From a virus, in IMG/VR virus record IMGVR_UViG_3300023180_000290, positions 1 to 29,077 of that record: 29,077 nt of DNA. One strand, 5' to 3'. The notes below the pieces were generated by a model, which saw only the letters and a list, made by a program, of their open reading frames with translations, did not search any database and was not told where the DNA came from. Positions within the stretch are counted from its first letter, which is position 1. The number at the start of each line of letters is the position of its first letter. The translations under genes were made by a program, and so were the position numbers. This document shows, piece by piece, positions 10,776-15,949 of this stretch.

Positions 10776-11024
10776 ATGGCAACATGGATAAATGCCAAGT
10801 CTATTGCATACAAGTTGATAGACATATTCGCAGACAATCGGGTAATGCCAAGTGAATGGAAATATCAGATACCGCTATTCATTGTGCAGCAACCCCAGCA
10901 GGTAGTATGGAATGCAAGAAACCTAGCAGACGGGATAGATCACAACATGGAACTCTATGATGTGGAAATACCTGCCGACAAGGTAGCGTTCGACCCATAC
11001 AGCAAAGACTATCTGCTAGACTAA
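10776..11024 (+). CDS. Hypothetical protein (82 aa)
   Basis: The start at 10776 follows TTAGGAGGTGGG. The 82-residue protein reads MATWINAKSIAYKLIDIFAD, then YQIPLFIVQQPQQVVWNARN and a C-terminal DYLLD. No motif is recognised. It lies between two strong hairpins. Confidence 0.65.
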   Translation: MATWINAKSIAYKLIDIFADNRVMPSEWKYQIPLFIVQQPQQVVWNARNLADGIDHNMELYDVEIPADKVAFDPYSKDYLLD

Positions 11025-11033
11025 CAATAGAGT

Positions 11034-11063
11034 GTCCCCCACGGAGTATGGGCCGTGGGGGGC
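11034..11063 (+). terminator. Perfect GC-rich hairpin
   Basis: CCCCCACGG (11036-11044) pairs perfectly with CCGTGGGGG (11053-11061) around an 8-base loop, with extra pairs outside. The next gene's ribosome-binding site follows within 10 bases, so it could be an intrinsic terminator without a U tract or a structure that modulates that gene's translation. Confidence 0.5.
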
Positions 11064-11082
11064 ATTCACCAGGGGAGTAATA

Positions 11083-11295
11083 ATGGTGATGGTAACAGCA
11101 AGAGGAACAGCAGGGGTGTCAGTAGAAATTGGCCCCATAGATCTAGATATGCTCAACAAGCAATACATACAACTAATCAAGTTGATAGAGCATGATGAAG
11201 ATCATGAATTGTGGGGAGTGGCTATGATGATTAATGATATTCTGTGGGAGTCAAATTTGGACTCGTCTTGCTCTTGTGGATTCCCCTTCGGGTGA
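11083..11295 (+). CDS. Hypothetical protein (70 aa)
   Basis: The ATG at 11083 follows AGGGGAGTAATA; a longer in-frame reading would run through the hairpin. The 70-residue protein starts MVMVTARGTAGVSVEIGPID and ends DSSCSCGFPFG, an unusual Cys/Phe/Gly tail. The last codons overlap a small TTCCCCTTCGGG-type hairpin. Function unknown. Confidence 0.55.
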   Translation: MVMVTARGTAGVSVEIGPIDLDMLNKQYIQLIKLIEHDEDHELWGVAMMINDILWESNLDSSCSCGFPFG

Positions 11296-11306
11296 GGCTG
11301 AAGGGC

Positions 11307-11419
11307 GGGGCGCGGCACCCCAAATAGAACTATTACGAAGAATGTTCAAAATTCCTGGAAAGTTCTACGCGCCCCAATATACAAAAGGGTATTACGAAGG
11401 ACTTGTAAAAATGCTGGAA
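11307..11419 (+). repeat. Two tandem copies of the dispersed element
   Basis: First unit: GGGGCGCGGC (11307-11316), 16 bases, TTACGAA (11333-11339), 15 bases, CTGGAA (11355-11360) within TTCCTGGAA. Second unit: CGCGCCCC (11368-11375), 16 bases, TTACGAA (11392-11398), 15 bases, CTGGAA (11414-11419). The second CTGGAA lies in the spacer of the promoter at 11403-11431. Confidence 0.8.
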
Positions 11420-11431
11420 AGCTGGTAGAAT
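11403..11431 (+). promoter_or_regulatory. Promoter with extended -10
   Basis: TTGTAA (11403-11408), a 17-base spacer ending in TGG, TAGAAT (11426-11431). The predicted start is near 11438, giving a leader of about ten bases containing GGGAGG before the ATG at 11448. CTGGAA occupies the spacer. Confidence 0.6.
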
Positions 11432-11447
11432 TTGCTAGGGAGGATAT

Positions 11448-11552
11448 ATGCAAAAAGGCGATGATATTATTACTACATTTATAGCAGGCGCGTTATTCTT
11501 TTTTCTATTTATTATTACGATGGTGCTTAGTTTATCCTGGGCCTTTTCATGA
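11448..11552 (+). CDS. Single-pass membrane peptide (34 aa)
   Basis: A 34-residue protein, MQKGDDIITTFIAG followed by about 18 hydrophobic residues, probably one transmembrane helix with a short cytoplasmic N-terminus. It has a GGGAGG site and overlaps the following Ntn-hydrolase gene by four bases (ATGA). The pairing suggests co-expression, but no role is known. Confidence 0.55.
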   Translation: MQKGDDIITTFIAGALFFFLFIITMVLSLSWAFS

Positions 11553-12076
11553 CTTGTATAGTAGCTATAGTATCAGAGGGTAAGGTATATATAGGAGGGG
11601 AAAGAGGACATAGTGATAGTCATACTATTGTTTCTTCTACCCGCCCAAAAATATTTGAATGTGGTCCATACCTTGTAGGATATGCTGGTAATAGTGGTAT
11701 AGGTCAAGCTGTTGTATATAATTTTGAATTCCCCGCCGTTGGCAAAACTAATAATATAGATAGACATATGGGCCAGGTATTTATACCAAGACTAAGATCA
11801 TTCTTTATAGATAATAATATAAAACTACCAGAAGATGATGATCAAAATGCATCATTTATTGTAGGGGTAAGAGGCAGGGTATACGAAGTAGACCTCTCTG
11901 ATTTCCAATGTATAGAATATAGTGAAATAGCAATAGGATCAGGGTCTTCATATGCCTATGGTGCTCTATATATTAATAAGGATTACGAACCCCTTGATAG
12001 AATTCGCCAGGGTATAGAAGCAGCCATACTATATTCCCCTACATGTACTGGCCCTATAGATGTATTATCAAAATAG
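11549..12076 (+). CDS. Proteasome-like Ntn hydrolase (175 aa)
   Basis: Starts MTCIVAIVSEGKVYIGGERG, the characteristic opening of phage and bacterial proteasome-subunit-like (HslV/20S beta-type) Ntn hydrolases. After Met removal Thr1 would be the N-terminal nucleophile, Glu17 sits where Asp17 is usual and Lys33 (in TRPKIF) matches the catalytic lysine. Further family features are the GYAGNSGIGQ segment, near residue 45, and AIGSGSSYAYGALY, near residue 131. The substrate is unknown. The gene is AT-rich with most Ile codons ATA, unlike the DUF932 gene, pointing to a separate origin. Confidence 0.85.
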   Translation: MTCIVAIVSEGKVYIGGERGHSDSHTIVSSTRPKIFECGPYLVGYAGNSGIGQAVVYNFEFPAVGKTNNIDRHMGQVFIPRLRSFFIDNNIKLPEDDDQNASFIVGVRGRVYEVDLSDFQCIEYSEIAIGSGSSYAYGALYINKDYEPLDRIRQGIEAAILYSPTCTGPIDVLSK

Positions 12077-12087
12077 CTCAAAAAGTA

Positions 12088-12115
12088 TTACGAATGAGCT
12101 AAAAACATGCTGGAA
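12088..12115 (+). repeat. TTACGAA-N15-CTGGAA without a GC box
   Basis: TTACGAA (12088-12094), 15 bases, CTGGAA (12110-12115), eleven bases after the Ntn-hydrolase stop. No GC box precedes it and no plus-strand gene follows; the 12116-12244 gap shows no ORF I support. A relic or a terminal copy of the dispersed element. Confidence 0.6.
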
Positions 12116-12235
12116 TATATGACAAAATAGGACAAATGGGCCACAATAATGTATTATGAATTAGTTTTAAATCCACAATCACCCATTTCCCTCCACACTA
12201 AACCATTGATGCAAATAAATCAGTCTCAATAAACA

Positions 12236-12253
12236 TTTATTTATTTATTTTAT
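12236..12253. repeat. TTTATTTATTTATTTTAT at a convergent junction
   Basis: The TTTA tetranucleotide repeat spans the stop codon of the 89-residue minus gene where plus and minus gene blocks converge. It resembles the TATTTATTTATT at 2497-2508, also at a convergent junction. It may help termination in both directions. Confidence 0.35.
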
Positions 12254-12514
12254 CTTTTTCAAAGGTGAATCTGACTTATCTGAATAATAAACATAAGGAC
12301 TATCTCTATATATGCTTATGTCTTTATCTACTGGGAATAGTGATTTACTTTTATCTACCCCGTGGTTTTGTCTGGCATGATCCATGACCTGATCTTGTAT
12401 ATAGTCTAGTATTACTTGGTGGTCATCGAACTTATTCCAAACGGCTTTTTCTACATGCAAGGACCAGTCACATTCGGTACAATCATAATCTTCTACTTCA
12501 GTATAATCATCCAT
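12245..12514 (-). CDS. Hypothetical protein with CxxC and His residues (89 aa)
   Basis: The start at 12514 (MDDYTEVEDYDCTECDWSLHV) overlaps the upstream stop. The N-terminal CTEC followed by histidines (LHVEKAVW...DDHQ...DHARQNHG) resembles phage zinc-finger-like proteins with CxxC...H...H. The C-terminus is Ser/Lys/Asp-rich. It is the last gene of the minus block. Function unknown. Confidence 0.65.
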   Translation of the reverse strand: MDDYTEVEDYDCTECDWSLHVEKAVWNKFDDHQVILDYIQDQVMDHARQNHGVDKSKSLFPVDKDISIYRDSPYVYYSDKSDSPLKKIK

Positions 12515-12686
12515 CAAAGTTCTCAATCAAATAGATAATATCTTCATAGGCACTTGCCCTATAGTTATCTCCCACGGTAGAAAATACTTCTTCTAGTTTT
12601 CTTACATTAGCTAGTAATGAGGCTTTGTATTCCTCTACCCCGCGTTTTTCCATTTCGGTTCCACAGTTCCAACACTTCACCATCAT
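12507..12686 (-). CDS. Small CxxC protein (59 aa)
   Basis: Too short for most ORF cut-offs. Starts MMVKCWNCGTEMEKRGVEEY, a CWNC knuckle followed by an amphipathic helix. The ATG overlaps the previous stop (ATGATGG), and the stop overlaps the next gene by eight bases. One CxxC alone may act in a dimer or bind metal with His residues elsewhere. Function unknown. Confidence 0.6.
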   Translation of the reverse strand: MMVKCWNCGTEMEKRGVEEYKASLLANVRKLEEVFSTVGDNYRASAYEDIIYLIENFDG

Positions 12687-12952
12687 AGTAAATCATCCCC
12701 TATCCATTCAACAAGATCATCGTGGTACTTTCCAGAACGTGTAGCACCATCATAATAGCCCTTCATATAGGAATCACCATATCCATCTTTATACCCATTA
12801 TTATAGGCTCGCATAGCATTATCTTCCCATTCTTTTTCTAATACACCACGCCAATATTTCTCCGTTTGCTTGCGTATTCCATCTTGCCATGCGATTCGCA
12901 TGTGTGCAATGAAAGGTTCGCTAGAAAGGTCGGAGAAGATGTTGAGGTTCAT
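12683..12952 (-). CDS. Hypothetical protein with GY-D repeats (89 aa)
   Basis: An 89-residue protein, helical N-terminus (MNLNIFSDLSSEPFIAHM) and a repeated GYxDGY/KGYYDG stretch (YNNGYKDGYGDSYMKGYYDG) near residues 50-70. A similar YASGYEDGYEDA motif ends the 61-residue protein at 13458. GGGTGAAC before the ATG may be the ribosome-binding site; translation could also couple to the 15-codon leader ORF. Confidence 0.65.
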   Translation of the reverse strand: MNLNIFSDLSSEPFIAHMRIAWQDGIRKQTEKYWRGVLEKEWEDNAMRAYNNGYKDGYGDSYMKGYYDGATRSGKYHDDLVEWIGDDLL

Positions 12953-12996
12953 ACTAGTTCACCCGCCGCCGAATTTTGCGACAATTCAAAAGACAT
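12949..12996 (-). CDS. Possible leaderless 15-codon upstream ORF
   Basis: MSFELSQNSAAGELV, with the ATG six bases after a TAGAAT hexamer (13008-13003) and a stop that overlaps the ATG of the 89-residue gene (ATGA). A TTGCTT -35 is spaced 17 bases away. The layout fits a leaderless ORF that feeds translation into the next gene. It is too short to be sure. Confidence 0.35.
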   Translation of the reverse strand: MSFELSQNSAAGELV

Positions 12997-13002
12997 AGGA
13001 AC

Positions 13003-13031
13003 ATTCTACCCTATTGTGGATATGAAAGCAA
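13003..13031 (-). promoter_or_regulatory. Leaderless-type promoter
   Basis: On the minus strand TTGCTT (13031-13026), 17 bases, TAGAAT (13008-13003), then six bases to the ATG at 12996. It overlaps the 3' end of the 30-residue membrane gene. Confidence 0.45.
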
Positions 13032-13098
13032 TAGCAAATAGACAGCCAACAAAAACAATAAATGGGTAGAATAGCCACCTATCATTAGGATCAAACAT
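13006..13098 (-). CDS. Single-pass membrane peptide (30 aa)
   Basis: A 30-residue peptide, MFDPNDRWLFYPFIVFVGCL then FAIAFISTIG, one transmembrane helix. The ATG overlaps the stop of the upstream membrane protein (TAATG), so it is probably made with it. No ribosome-binding site of its own is visible. Confidence 0.5.
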   Translation of the reverse strand: MFDPNDRWLFYPFIVFVGCLFAIAFISTIG

Positions 13099-13346
13099 TA
13101 CATTACTACCTGCCCGTCGTGCTGCTTTTTAATTGTTTTCCATTTATACGCATTACGCAAATAAACAGCACCAAAGATAAGGGCAAAGAAGCTAAAGCCC
13201 CATTGTTGTGTTTGCCAACCATAGGCAAGCCACATGCACTCAGCAGATACGCCAACAAGCCACGCCCACCACAACTTTCTGCCTGCCAAAATCATAGCGG
13301 TAAGATTGACAGACATAAGAATCCATGACCAATACCAAGCGATCAT
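13098..13346 (-). CDS. Membrane protein with two to three helices (82 aa)
   Basis: The start at 13346 (MIAWYWSWILMSVN) follows AAGAGGATCT and overlaps the previous stop. Two or three hydrophobic helices (WILMSVNLTAMILAG; WLVGVSAECMWLAYG; GFSFFALIFGAVYLRNA) are followed by a basic tail (YKWKTIKKQHDG). Trp/Gly spacing resembles the core of PnuC-like transporters and small phage membrane proteins of that type, but it is much shorter than PnuC. Function unknown. Confidence 0.65.
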   Translation of the reverse strand: MIAWYWSWILMSVNLTAMILAGRKLWWAWLVGVSAECMWLAYGWQTQQWGFSFFALIFGAVYLRNAYKWKTIKKQHDGQVVM

Positions 13347-13465
13347 AGATCCTCTTCTTGTAGAATAAGAAAGCCCTCGTAATCCCCGACTTCTCCGTGA
13401 CCCTGGCAATAATCTATGGGATCAAGGCAAACGGGACATTGATCGTAAGGAACAGGATCATCCAT
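13343..13465 (-). CDS. Small zinc-finger-like protein (40 aa)
   Basis: A 40-residue protein with CPVC then DYCQGHG: Cys10, Cys13, Cys20 and His23 could bind one zinc ion (CxxC...CxxH). The start MDDPVPYDQ overlaps the upstream stop by eight bases, and the stop overlaps the membrane gene by four. Acidic tail (LILQEEDL). Below usual ORF length cut-offs. Function unknown. Confidence 0.6.
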   Translation of the reverse strand: MDDPVPYDQCPVCLDPIDYCQGHGEVGDYEGFLILQEEDL

Positions 13466-13643
13466 CATAATCTTCCCTTGCATCCTCGTATCCATCTTCA
13501 TATCCACTTGCGTAGGCATTACGAATGTCCTTGCAATGTTCGCAGGTACAAATCTCTACTTTATGTCTGTTGTTCTCCACATTTTTCACAAACATACCAG
13601 GAACGCCAAAAAGCCCAAACGTGTTCGCAATCTTCTTCAACAT
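13458..13643 (-). CDS. Small Cys/Gly/Asp protein (61 aa)
   Basis: A 61-residue protein: a short hydrophobic N-terminus (MLKKIANTFGLFGVPGMF), a CTCEHC knuckle, and a C-terminal repeat YASGYEDGYEDAREDYDG similar to the GY-D repeat in the 89-residue protein at 12683. The ATG overlaps the upstream stop (TAATG). Function unknown. Confidence 0.6.
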   Translation of the reverse strand: MLKKIANTFGLFGVPGMFVKNVENNRHKVEICTCEHCKDIRNAYASGYEDGYEDAREDYDG

Positions 13644-13789
13644 TATTCTCGCTCACCTTCTATTGCCTTCCGTAGATTCTTTATTTCCTCAATGAGTACC
13701 ATAGTAGCATAATAACTAGCATGGTCCATAAATCCTATGGAAGCAAAGTGTGCAGCTTTTTCTTCATTGTTTTGTACTATTACGCTCAT
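13643..13789 (-). CDS. Small helical protein (48 aa)
   Basis: A 48-residue protein, MSVIVQNNEEKAAHFASIGF at the start and KNLRKAIEGERE at the end, likely two helices. It starts eight bases after the 24-residue gene and ends on the next ATG (TAATG). No motif is recognised. Confidence 0.55.
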   Translation of the reverse strand: MSVIVQNNEEKAAHFASIGFMDHASYYATMVLIEEIKNLRKAIEGERE

Positions 13790-13796
13790 GCCAAAG

Positions 13797-13871
13797 TCAC
13801 TTCAAGTCCTGAAACTTCTGCTCAAAGTAATCGTCAATACTGTCAGTGTAATCCTTCACATCAAACTCCAT
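13797..13871 (-). CDS. Short acidic peptide (24 aa)
   Basis: A 24-codon ORF, MEFDVKDYTDSIDDYFEQKF then QDLK, with a strong TTAGGAGATACA ribosome-binding site and an 11-base overlap with the upstream gene. The good ribosome-binding site is the main support. Function unknown. Confidence 0.45.
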   Translation of the reverse strand: MEFDVKDYTDSIDDYFEQKFQDLK

Positions 13872-14076
13872 TGTATCTCCTAACAATGTCTAGTATTTTT
13901 TGCTTACGAGTAAAAGTATAGTCGAAAAGCGTGCGAGAGTCAAGAGCTTTTTCTAATTCTTTTGCTATTTTATTCCGCCATTTATATTCATTAATACGAC
14001 ACTCTCTACATAAGTCATAGTTTTCTTCTGGGGCCATTGCAATATATTTATCACATACGGTACAGGGCTTTAACAT
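13861..14076 (-). CDS. Zinc-finger-like small protein (71 aa)
   Basis: A 71-residue protein with CTVC (residues 5-8) and CREC (residues 23-26), one treble-clef or ribbon-like zinc site, followed by a basic helix (EYKWRNKIAKELEKAL) and a C-terminal helix. The spacing of 14 between knuckles is typical of small zinc proteins. Possible nucleic-acid-binding role, inferred. Confidence 0.65.
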   Translation of the reverse strand: MLKPCTVCDKYIAMAPEENYDLCRECRINEYKWRNKIAKELEKALDSRTLFDYTFTRKQKILDIVRRYNGV

Positions 14077-14093
14077 TGTTTTAGCACCATATA

Positions 14094-14588
14094 TTAATTA
14101 TAGTCCCGTTTTTCTTCTGTCAATTCTGTCCGATAAGATTCAACTAGTATTTTTATCAAATGGTGTGTCTTGTCAAACGGGTAAATGTTGCGACCAAAAT
14201 TTGCAAATCTACAACATATAACAAGATTATCTCTCGTATAGTTTCCTGCTTCATCTATCTTGTCTACTGATGGTGCGAGTGGATGTTTTGGATACCAATC
14301 TGGGTGATCCTTATATAGAAGGTTTAGGTCAAGTGGTATGTTAAACCAGTAACATCTTCCGCCCTGCAAGTCCCATATTTCTTTTAGATCTGTTTCATCA
14401 ATCATTAATTTTGAAGGGTTCCATGGCCTTGATTGTGGACCCGCCGCACCACCAACAGATGATCCAGTCTTTTCTAATCTTCTTCTGTTTGTTGATGAAT
14501 TAATTTTTGTCCATTGTCCATTCCCGTCTTGACTAACGGCATTCATTTTGCAATTAGACAAAAGTTTTTTGAATGGATCTCTAGCCAT
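14094..14588 (-). CDS. HNH-type endonuclease-like protein (164 aa)
   Basis: The central part reads LKEIWDLQGGRCYWFNIPLD, then HPLAPSVDKIDEAGNYTRDNLVICCRFANFGRN. This is the pattern of a phage HNH-family endonuclease variant: GRCYW..IPLD, then a His-Pro-Leu-Ala-Pro-Ser-xD-Ile-Asp unit and an Asn of the DNLVI segment, with Asn-x-GRN. The second Cys of the usual CxxC is missing, so the zinc site is incomplete. The N-terminus is basic. Such enzymes cut DNA as free-standing homing or packaging nucleases; its target is unknown. Confidence 0.75.
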   Translation of the reverse strand: MARDPFKKLLSNCKMNAVSQDGNGQWTKINSSTNRRRLEKTGSSVGGAAGPQSRPWNPSKLMIDETDLKEIWDLQGGRCYWFNIPLDLNLLYKDHPDWYPKHPLAPSVDKIDEAGNYTRDNLVICCRFANFGRNIYPFDKTHHLIKILVESYRTELTEEKRDYN

Positions 14589-14590
14589 GG

Positions 14591-14812
14591 CTACCTTGTG
14601 GTTTTACACCAATACAATTTATACTGCTTAAGACCCATTCGATAACACTTCTGATATGCCTCTGCATACTTGGCTTCTAAAGATTCGCCAGCCTTACCGC
14701 CAGCACCTTTACGAATATTTTCTATCGCCTTTTCAAGATCACGAACGGCACGCTTATCTTCTTCGGTGTAGTCTTCTACCTTTTTCACTCTGTTGGAACT
14801 CCTATTCCCCAT
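14591..14812 (-). CDS. Charged helical protein (73 aa)
   Basis: A 73-residue highly charged, helical protein: MGNRSSNRVKKVEDYTEEDK, then a coiled-coil-prone middle and GGKAGESLEAKYAEAYQKCY. It overlaps the upstream 46-residue gene by 28 bases in a different frame. No domain is recognised. Weak ribosome-binding site. Confidence 0.55.
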   Translation of the reverse strand: MGNRSSNRVKKVEDYTEEDKRAVRDLEKAIENIRKGAGGKAGESLEAKYAEAYQKCYRMGLKQYKLYWCKTTR

Positions 14813-14925
14813 AGATTCATTTCTACTTCTTCAAAACAGTCTTTGCAAATGTCAATTGTAGAGGTGTGTTTTGCGAACATTTGATCACACTGCAAACACA
14901 TATCAAAGTACGGAAACTTGCTCAT
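14785..14925 (-). CDS. Zinc-ribbon-like protein (46 aa)
   Basis: The start at 14925 (MSKFPYFDMCLQCDQMF) follows GGAGGATGTTCTGC. The 46 residues carry CLQC and CKDC knuckles separated by 15 residues. A longer reading of the frame upstream overlaps the glycosylase-like gene and is rejected. It overlaps that gene by 23 bases. Function unknown. Confidence 0.6.
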   Translation of the reverse strand: MSKFPYFDMCLQCDQMFAKHTSTIDICKDCFEEVEMNLWGIGVPTE

Positions 14926-15409
14926 GCAGAACATCCTCCATTTCAAGATTATAGTATAGCGTATGTGTGGGCCAAAAGTAGTTGCAGTCTTTACAACAGG
15001 TAATGCGATTGGCATTACGAAACTCTGCATAAAACTCTGGATCTTTGACATACAGGTTGTTGCGATGTGATTCGTGAACTCTTTCATCACCCCACCATGG
15101 AGGCATTATGACGTTGCTCCCACGATCCCAATTCCAATCATGCATTTCAGAGATGGCATTCCAGTTTTTCTCAGTTGAGATACCACGCTCATCACAAGCA
15201 TTCTTGACTGCAACAAGGTACTCATAAAGTGCATTGTCATGATTGCGCCACATCTTTACTGCTGGATGATTGACCCAACCACCAGTGGTTCTGTTGCTGC
15301 TGATAATAGAATAAACTTGACGGCCCTCTAGCAATTGTTTGTTAAGTCTTTTAGTATCTAGAATAGTTGCAGACTCTGCAAGGTCGGGCCAGGGCACAAA
15401 TGTTTGCAT
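14903..15409 (-). CDS. Pyrimidine-dimer DNA glycosylase-like protein (168 aa)
   Basis: The N-terminal 100 residues follow the Pyr_excise-type family (PF03013): MQTFVPWPDLAESATILDTK, RLNKQLLEGRQVYS, then GGWVNHPAVKMWRNHDNALY and LVAVKNACDERG. In this family the residues after RLxKQ and NHPAVxMW are the hallmarks. The protein would excise UV-induced dimers or related lesions from phage or host DNA. The C-terminus has CCKDCNYFWPTH, a possible zinc knuckle not typical of the family. Confidence is from motif recognition. Confidence 0.8.
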   Translation of the reverse strand: MQTFVPWPDLAESATILDTKRLNKQLLEGRQVYSIISSNRTTGGWVNHPAVKMWRNHDNALYEYLVAVKNACDERGISTEKNWNAISEMHDWNWDRGSNVIMPPWWGDERVHESHRNNLYVKDPEFYAEFRNANRITCCKDCNYFWPTHTLYYNLEMEDVLHEQVSVL

Positions 15410-15410
15410 A

Positions 15411-15593
15411 TTAATCCATTTCTATAAGGTCCAACGGTGTTGGAGCAGTTAGCTTAGTATGACAGTAAGCGCACTCACAGTCAAGTAGATAAGAGGTAAT
15501 TTCGTATGCCTCATCAAACTGTACTTGCACAGTAAAAAGGCTAGAGCCACAATTTATACATTCCCTGGTTGGAATACCCCTGCAATCAAGCAT
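15411..15593 (-). CDS. Zinc-ribbon protein (60 aa)
   Basis: A 60-residue protein with CINC (residues 12-15) and CECAYC near residues 39-44, separated by about 25 residues, consistent with a zinc ribbon. AAGGAGAATAA before the ATG. Its stop lies one base before the glycosylase-like ATG. Possibly DNA or RNA binding. Confidence 0.65.
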   Translation of the reverse strand: MLDCRGIPTRECINCGSSLFTVQVQFDEAYEITSYLLDCECAYCHTKLTAPTPLDLIEMD

Positions 15594-15614
15594 TTATTCT
15601 CCTTAGATATGACT

Positions 15615-15648
15615 TATCCACGCCCCAATAATACAGGAAGCGTGGATA
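15615..15648. terminator. Inverted repeat between two minus-strand genes
   Basis: TATCCACG (15615-15622) and CGTGGATA (15641-15648) are perfect inverted repeats around an 18-base loop, in the gap after the 57-residue gene and before the zinc-ribbon gene. It could be a transcription attenuator or terminator, or a protein site (the left arm reads TTATCCACG, one mismatch from a DnaA box). Confidence 0.4.
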
Positions 15649-15659
15649 GCTGTCAAGGA

Positions 15660-15833
15660 CTAGAGTCCATTGCGAGAAAAGATTGCATCAATCTCCTGGA
15701 CATGGTGAGGGCCAAATCTTGCTGCGGCCTCTCTCTGCTTTGTCCATTCGCGGTTCATTGCACGGATAGCCTTTTCTTCTTCGCTTGTGGCGTTTGTGAA
15801 AAGATTCTCAATCTTACGCATGAGTGTTTTCAT
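15660..15833 (-). CDS. Small helical protein (57 aa)
   Basis: A 57-residue charged, helical protein: MKTLMRKIENLFTNATSEEE at the start, FGPHHVQEIDAIFSRNGL at the end. It has a strong AAAGGAGGAATTTAC site and the TCGACA/TATAAT promoter at 15870-15898. First gene of the minus block that runs to 12245. Function unknown. Confidence 0.65.
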   Translation of the reverse strand: MKTLMRKIENLFTNATSEEEKAIRAMNREWTKQREAAARFGPHHVQEIDAIFSRNGL

Positions 15834-15869
15834 GTAAATTCCTCCTTTTGGGATTGTTGGGATATCTCA

Positions 15870-15898
15870 ATTATATCAGGACTTTGTATTGTTGTCGA
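15870..15898 (-). promoter_or_regulatory. Strong promoter of the 15833-12245 minus block
   Basis: On the minus strand TCGACA (15898-15893), a 17-base spacer ending in TGA, TATAAT (15875-15870), an extended consensus -10. The predicted start is near 15863, with AGGAGGA before the ATG at 15833. It is divergent from the endolysin promoter 40 bases to the right. Confidence 0.65.
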
Positions 15899-15937
15899 AC
15901 AAATGTGTCGTGATAGTCATCACAAAGAGTTGTGGTG

Positions 15938-15943
15938 TATAAT
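15938..15943 (+). promoter_or_regulatory. Leaderless -10 of the endolysin gene
   Basis: A perfect TATAAT followed after six bases by the ATG at 15950. No convincing -35 hexamer is visible. The geometry implies that the endolysin transcript starts at its ATG. Confidence 0.55.
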
Positions 15944-15949
15944 ATTCGT

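Noticed and set aside
15015-15042. A TTACGAA-N15-CTGGAT match inside the glycosylase-like gene
   Set aside because: It has no GC box, lies within a conserved coding sequence and is the only one of twelve coding TTACGAA copies right of 11.9 kb with the spacing, so chance is likely.
14926-15090. N-terminal extension of the 46-residue zinc-ribbon gene
   Set aside because: It lies inside the glycosylase-like gene in another frame; the strong ribosome-binding site is at 14925.
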